Notes under the pieces: model-generated
The model's input: only the letters and a program-made list of their open reading frames with translations
Databases searched by the model: none
What the model was told of the DNA's origin: nothing
Part shown: positions 58,795 through 64,000 of the stretch, one piece after another
Position numbering within the stretch: position 1 is the stretch's first letter
Layout: each line of letters begins with the position of its first letter
Position numbers and translations under genes: made by a program
NCBI GenBank assembly: GCA_032358255.1
Contig: JAULBX010008218.1
Coordinates: 53,348-117,347, forward strand
Direction of reading: 5' to 3'
DNA length: 64,000 nucleotides
DNA from: Heterotrichella gracilis
Taxonomy: Eukaryota > Sar > Xanthophyceae > Tribonematales > Xanthonemataceae

Positions 58795-58948
58795 ATTGGC
58801 AACATCGGCCAGTCCTATCGACTGGCACAGGGCGGGCATACTCTGTGCGCAGTGGGCACCCAGGCGCCACATGCCTCCCGAGCTCAAGCCGCTGCCCACC
58901 AACCCCTCAGCCTCGCACCACATGCCCCACGAGCCCATGCATGGATAG
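58795..58948 (+). other. Candidate terminal exon, unidentified
   Basis: After a C-rich tract and CACCCAG acceptor, one frame with high G+C at third positions reads LATSASPIDWHRAGILCAQW and continues ...PPELKPLPTNPSASHHMPHE to TAG at 58946-58948. No upstream exon could be joined. It may be a relic. No family recognised. Confidence 0.25.
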
Positions 58949-59295
58949 CCGTCGCCAGTGGTTTATTGAAATCCCATGCCCCACATGGCCTCTCAGCTGC
59001 TGGTGGATGGACAGCTGTCACGCGCTGCATGCAGCCGCCCACGCTATGGGGATGGTAAGCGCGCTTGGGTTTAGTGGAAGACTGCACCATGCCACGGCTA
59101 ACGCCCAAAACCCTACACTTAGGGTTTTTGTTGAAAAATTCAATGCCCTGTTGTCGAAACGGTGGGCACCATGCTGCATGTGCGCATGCTGCTGCATGCT
59201 GCATGCTGCTGGTGGAGGAGGGGCATGCGTGTGCTGGTAGGGCTGCGTTCATGCTGCTGGAGGATGTGCATGCTTGCTGCTTGTGGAGGTTGGGC

Positions 59296-59720
59296 AACTG
59301 TTCATGCTGCTGGTGGAGGATGAGCATGCATGCTGGTGGAGGATGGGCATGCTTGCTGCTGGTGGATGGGCAGCTGTTCCTGCTGCTGACGAGTACGTAA
59401 TGGGCCACTATGATAGTTGAGTCCTTGCAGCAGGGTTGAAACCCTAAAAACCCTGCCACGATCGGCGCCTGAAACCCTACATTTAGGGTTTGGTTGTGAA
59501 TCCCTAACCCCTATCCCCTGGAACGGGTGGCATCTGCATGCTGATGGTGGACGCGCAGGAAAGCTGGTGCATGGGCAGCTTTCTCCTGCTGCCAATGTGT
59601 GATCACGCAGTGGGTCCATTATCGTAATCAGCAGCAGGTGTGAAGCCCTAAACCCTATTTTCTGGAACGGGAACGTAATGGGCCCATTTGGTGATCGTGT
59701 CCTTCCAGCAGGGGGACTGA
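59296..59720. repeat. Degenerate tandem segment with CTGCTGGTGGATGGGCAG-type units
   Basis: Related blocks recur: GCATGCTTGCTGCTGGTGGA and GATGGGCAGCTGTTCCTGCT near 59350, GCATGCTGATGGTGGACGCG and GGGCAGCTTTCTCCTGCTGC near 59540-59590. Each is followed by a TAATGGGCCAC... or GTGGGTCCATTATCGTAATC stretch and AACCCTA motifs. It looks like an old duplication of about 200 bases. Confidence 0.55.
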
Positions 59721-59872
59721 AATGCATGCTGTGTGATAGTTCACGTGCAACCTCTGCGGCAACCCTACAGCCAAAGCACACTGCAGGCATCCGAGGCCGC
59801 ACACACACACCTCATGCACAGCCACTCCCACACCCGCAGCGTATACATCACCGGGGCTTGCGGGCGGCGTAG

Positions 59873-60117
59873 GCGTCAGAAGCGCAGCGCAACCTGCAGC
59901 TGCGCAGCACCGAGCGGCAGGGGGGTGCGCCAGGAAAGCCAGTGGGTCCTGCAGACAGGTAACATCATCATGCACACACCAGCATGAAGGAGTTATATTT
60001 TATGTTATATTACAATATGCATGGGTGCATGCACATCAAATAACGTTTTGCACATCTTTTGTATTGCTTTCTTTTTATCTTTGCAGTGATGGTTTTGAGG
60101 CCAGGTACAGGTGGTAA
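59873..60117 (+). other. Candidate last two exons of an unidentified gene
   Basis: 59873-59958 (acceptor GGCGTAG, donor GTAACA) and 60087-60117 (acceptor TTTGCAG, TAA) join in phase. They read ASEAQRNLQLRSTERQGGAP, GKPVGPAD, then SDGFEARYRW and stop. Splice sites and third-base bias are good, but I found no upstream exon and no homology. Confidence 0.35.
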
Positions 60118-63100
60118 AGTGGGCCATCTGTCCCCATATTGGCACCCAGTGTAGCCTATATTTTGCCCATGGAACAGCAGCAGCAGCCACAGCAGCAGGT
60201 TGGGGATTAGGCAGGTTGGGGATAGGCAGGTTGGGGACTAGGCAGGCATCAATGAGCAGTATAATGGGGGCATGCAGGACACATGCCTAGGGTTTAAGGC
60301 TTAGGGTTTTAGGTTTGAAAGAGTGGAGTACATTGCCAGGACTTGCACCGTTGTGAGTCGTGCTGGTGTATATGTGGAGGGATGCACGCACGGTGTTCCA
60401 ATCTCTCACCAAGGTCCATACCGCACTGCAGAGACGTGCACACAGCAGCACTCACCAGTTGCGCCATGTCCCTTGGTCCGGGGTTGCAAAACCTTGCATG
60501 TACATCCCTCCAAGTAAGCACCAGCAGAACTCAATTGTGTTGGCCAATGCACCCCTGTGGCGGCAGGCAAGTGGTTTGAGTCTGTGCCGCTGCCAGTGCA
60601 GCATTGCTGACCCTAAAACCCTAAACTCTACGGCATGTGGTCTGACATTGTGCTGCTACCCGTGCGGCTTTGCTGACCCTGAAACTGTAAACCCTAAAAC
60701 CTTGTACCATAGACCCAGGTTCTGCCATGTGCACCCTACCATGGGACTGCTGGCCGGTGCTTGCTGCGCTGGCTGAGCACCTGCAATGCCGGCGTGATTT
60801 AGGGTTTAAAGTTTGCTTGAAATGCACAAAACTAACTACCTAAGTAACTGATGCCCGGTGTGAGGTAACCACCATCATTTACACTCTACATCAATTTGGC
60901 CGAGTCCTGAACCCCTGAGCGGGCAGTGTTGACCCCAAACCCTAAACCCCAAACCCCTGATCCTGCCATATGGACCCCACATGGGCCGACGTGCAGCTGC
61001 TGCATTCACGCGTGGACCTCCTTCAAGGTTTGAAATTTAGGATTTGGGGTATGAGCTTGTGGGGTGCCTCCTGGTGTGGCATGCCGCTGACCTGTGCATG
61101 CAGCAAAGCTCAACGGGGAAATGTTTTGTGTAGCACATTTAGTTAAGCACTTCAGGGTGTAGGGCTTTGTGCGTGGTGGGGCACTGCAACCTCCGCCACC
61201 ACCGTCATTTCTCCTTCTGTATCTTTGGAGGGTGCTTACGGTACACTGGCCAGCACTGCCATCTTTATTTATTGCAGCAATGCACCACCCTTTGTCACCG
61301 CTGCAGGGCTTGCGCTAGGGTTTGCGGCGGTCAGCACTTGCTCTACCCAATTCATGCATAGGCAGGGGCATGCCACACAGCGCCGCATGCGTGTCACCTG
61401 TGTTGAACTGCTGAAATGGTGCATGGTGCGCTGAGACCTTAACCCCATGGGCGGCACCCCTGGTCGCATTGTCTTAAATCCTAAACCCCTGGTCTGTGTT
61501 GCAAGAAGTTCACCTGGGTGGCCTGGGGAGGGTAGTGAATATATATTTAAAGTTTGGAACATGTATAGCTTGGGGCGCAGGGTGCGCGGTTGCAAGTAAA
61601 TGCCGCTTACTCTGTGCAGGGCCATAGCATGAAACCCTAGGGTGCAACTGGTTGGCATGCACGCACATGCTGCTTACCTGCAGCATGTGCAGGGTTGAAG
61701 CCTGAGCCTTAGGGCACAACGGGTGCACCTGCAGGTGAATCCATGTATGGCTGGTTGGACTGTGGAGGGCTTATCCTTGAACCGTGGAGTTGTACGAGAC
61801 TAACAAACTGCTGCGCATGCAGGTGGATGCCAATTGCCATGTGCAGATTTCAACCCAACATTAACCCTGACCCCTGGGGTCCAAAGGATGCGCCTGTGCG
61901 GGTGGATGCTCTGGCAGTGGCCGCCTCGACGTGGTGCATGTGCATAGGCGTGAAAGGGCCGGGCGGGTTGCCAGGTGCGCGGCACTCCGGTGTGTAGGGT
62001 CTGGGTTAGGGTTTCCAGGCTGGGCACGTGGCACAGCACTCCACTGTTGCACAACCACCCCAAGCGCAGTGAAACTGCTGTGGCCCGTGTCACAACCCGC
62101 CACAAGCAGCCACAAAGTGTGTGCACGTTTCTTGTGACCTTTCAGTGACAGGCCGTGCACGTTGCTAGTGTAGATCGTTGAAGTTTCTGGCCAGCACAGA
62201 CAGCAGATCTAAACCCTAAACCCTCACCCTTGCAACCCTTAACCCTAAACCCAGCACAGGCAGCAGATCAACAGTCATCCTTGCACAGCTTGCTCCACCC
62301 AGCTGCAACCTTGCAGGTTATCTACCATTTTTTTAAATGGGTTTTTCAAATCACTATGTGTGTGTGTACCATGACCAAGCGGTTTTGCCGTCGCTACACA
62401 GGGCTGTGCACTGGGGTCCCCACCAGCTTTAGGGTTTGCATCAGGGTTTACCCATGTGAGGGGTGCGAAGGTTGCGGGCTGGGCTTGCTGGGCGGCTGGG
62501 CGGGGCGCAGCACACCGACATGCAAGTTAAGGGTTTTCATTTAGGGTTTAGGGTCTAGCGTTCACGTTTAGCTCCGCTTAACACTGTGCCATCACTTTTG
62601 CCATTGTGGATCCAACCCCTGCCATATTGGGAACACCCATGCTCCAATGCGCTCGCAGCCCTGGCGCTGCGCAATGACCCTAAAGGGGTTAGGGGTTAGG
62701 GTTTACAAGCATCCTCCTCCACTGCGGACTCAGCCCTCCATGTGCAATCACCCGCAAGGCAGTGTGCAAGCGCCCTTGGTCCCATGAATATGTGGCACGC
62801 TTGCTGGTTGTCATGCTGCACAGCCCTGGTGCAGGGCATGCCCCATGTGCACATGGCGGTGGGGCCAGAGCCTGCTGTGATGACTGTCATTTTGAGAGTC
62901 GGTCGCTGCACCCCCACACTGGTAGTGCCCGACAGGGCTTTATACCCTGACTTGAACCCCATACTATCAGCGCCCGGCATGAAACCCTGCCTTAGGTTTG
63001 CAGGCCAGCTGTGCACTGGCAGCCGCACAGCCAGGGGGAAAAGAAATTGTAGGCCTGGAGGGCAGCATGCGCATGCGCCAACAGCTGGCATACACTCGTG

Positions 63101-63903
63101 CACATGTTGCGCCACAGGTGCTGCATGCCTGCACATTTGGATGCGGCGAGACATAGCTATGCCTCACGTGTCTGCTAGGTGGCAGACAAAACCCTAAACC
63201 CTAAACCCTACCCAAAACCCCGCTGTGTTGCAGCCCCCCTCTGCCAGGTGCCCACATGTCCTGTCCACATGGCCACGGCTACACGTGAGTGCAAGCTAGG
63301 GAAAACCCTGCACCCTGTACCCTGAACCCTAGACGCACCATCAGCTGACGCAATAAACCTGCTGTGATGCACGTACCCATGCGCGTGTGCCTTCTTCACC
63401 ACGGTGGGCGCGTGATGCTGTCCCTGAAAGTGCCCTAGGTTTGCAAACTCAGTGGGGTCACTGACGCCTGGGTGGTGTAGGTGGGTGCAACCTGTACCCT
63501 AGGAGTTGAAGCTGAACCCTAACCTAGGGTACTGAGGCGGACGCCGTCCCACCAGCAGCTGGGGCATTGCAGTGCAGTGCCTGCTGAGACCCTACGCTGG
63601 GGTTAACCATGCACCCTCAACCCTAGCGCAGGGTTCCAGGCCAGCACTGCGCCAGCCTAGGCATGTACATGCTCGCTGCCAGCTGGCCAGTGGAGCGTGG
63701 CGGCGCATCCTGAAACCCTAAACCCTGCGTAGGGTTAAACTCGCGAGCTGCACCGCCTCGTAAACCCCTGCGCTGTGGTCAACGCCCTAACCTGTAGCGG
63801 CTCCTGGAACCCTACGCCGGGGTTTACATCGTGCGAGTCAGCGGGTGCCAGTGCTGCCTGTGGGAGCAAAGGTGCGTGCCCGCTACCCACCGAGATCCAC
63901 CCA
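60118..63903. other. Gene-poor DNA dense in degenerate CCCTAAA/TTTAGGG motifs
   Basis: Short runs in both orientations recur every 100-400 bases (for example 60287-60312, 60609-60620, 62211-62258, 62540-62552, 63188-63210, 63714-63725), separated by complex GC-rich sequence. I see no exon with credible splice sites. It may be subtelomeric or pericentromeric. Confidence 0.5.
63188..63210. repeat. Interstitial telomere-like run
   Basis: Three consecutive near-perfect CCCTAAA heptamers followed by CCCTACCC; one of the longest plant-type telomere-motif runs in the window. Confidence 0.85.
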
Positions 63904-63923
63904 GTGTGTGTGTGTGTGTGTGT

Positions 63924-64000
<77 letters not shown>
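63904..64000. repeat. GT dinucleotide microsatellite at the window end
   Basis: Nearly pure (GT)n with one GTGG interruption near 63922, running to the last base, so its full length is unknown. Confidence 0.98.

Noticed and set aside
58500-59240. 246-codon plus-strand frame
   Set aside because: The Pro/His-rich translation comes from a C-rich tract. Third-base composition supports a different, shorter frame at 58795-58948, and only weakly.

Overview
This window is nuclear DNA of a green alga (Chlorophyta). The evidence is a major LHCII chlorophyll a/b protein (54.7-56.2 kb), a plastid-targeted Mg-chelatase ChlI encoded by an intron-rich nuclear gene (25.1-28.6 kb), a plant RBL15-type rhomboid, a plant-type SMP/C2 synaptotagmin, GC-rich exons separated by short GT-AG introns, and many TTTAGGG/CCCTAAA motifs inside introns and intergenic DNA. 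TTTAGGG rather than the Chlamydomonas-type TTTTAGGG fits several chlorophyte orders; I cannot name the genus. Standard stop codons are used (TAA, TAG and TGA all terminate intact genes).

Layout from left to right. 0-4.7 kb: 3' part of a coiled-coil protein gene (+). 5.8-10.2 kb: two tandem PMP3/UPF0057 small membrane protein genes (+), with a decayed rhomboid fragment and another broken exon between them (-). 11.3-15.5 kb: RBL15-like rhomboid with a UBA tail (-). 16.0-19.7 kb: Trm82/WDR4 subunit of tRNA m7G46 methyltransferase (+). 20.7-24.3 kb: MMAA/MeaB GTPase of B12 metabolism (+). 25.1-28.6 kb: ChlI (-). 30.0-35.2 kb: two tandem copies of a secreted cysteine-rich family, each carrying a lesion (-). 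36.3-39.7 kb: secreted GH5 beta-mannanase-like enzyme (+). 40.9-42.9 kb: mitochondrial ADP/ATP carrier (-). 44.8-50.5 kb: SMP/C2 synaptotagmin (-). 51.1-53.8 kb: unidentified 570-residue low-complexity protein (+). 54.7-56.2 kb: LHCBM (-). 56.2-64 kb: gene-poor DNA rich in degenerate CCCTAAA motifs, ending in a GT microsatellite; it looks subtelomeric or otherwise heterochromatic.

I rebuilt the larger genes exon by exon and checked that splice phases agree: RBL15 10 exons, 421 aa; TRM82 7 exons, 515 aa; ChlI 8 exons, 446 aa; mannanase 7 exons, 610 aa; ADP/ATP carrier 4 coding exons, 346 aa; synaptotagmin 12 exons, 659 aa; LHCBM 4 exons, 248 aa.

The most striking unexplained signal is a recurring pattern in six of these genes. 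The introns next to real exons hold truncated copies ('echoes') of the exon edge. They usually keep the splice site plus about 25-75 nt of coding sequence and often adjoin TTTAGGG-like motifs. Some are tandem arrays (100-bp period in MMAA, 89-bp period in the synaptotagmin), one is 97% identical to its parent, others are heavily decayed. Several keep usable acceptors or donors and would act as decoy or poison exons. LHCBM, the carrier, PMP3 and the coiled-coil gene show none that I can see.
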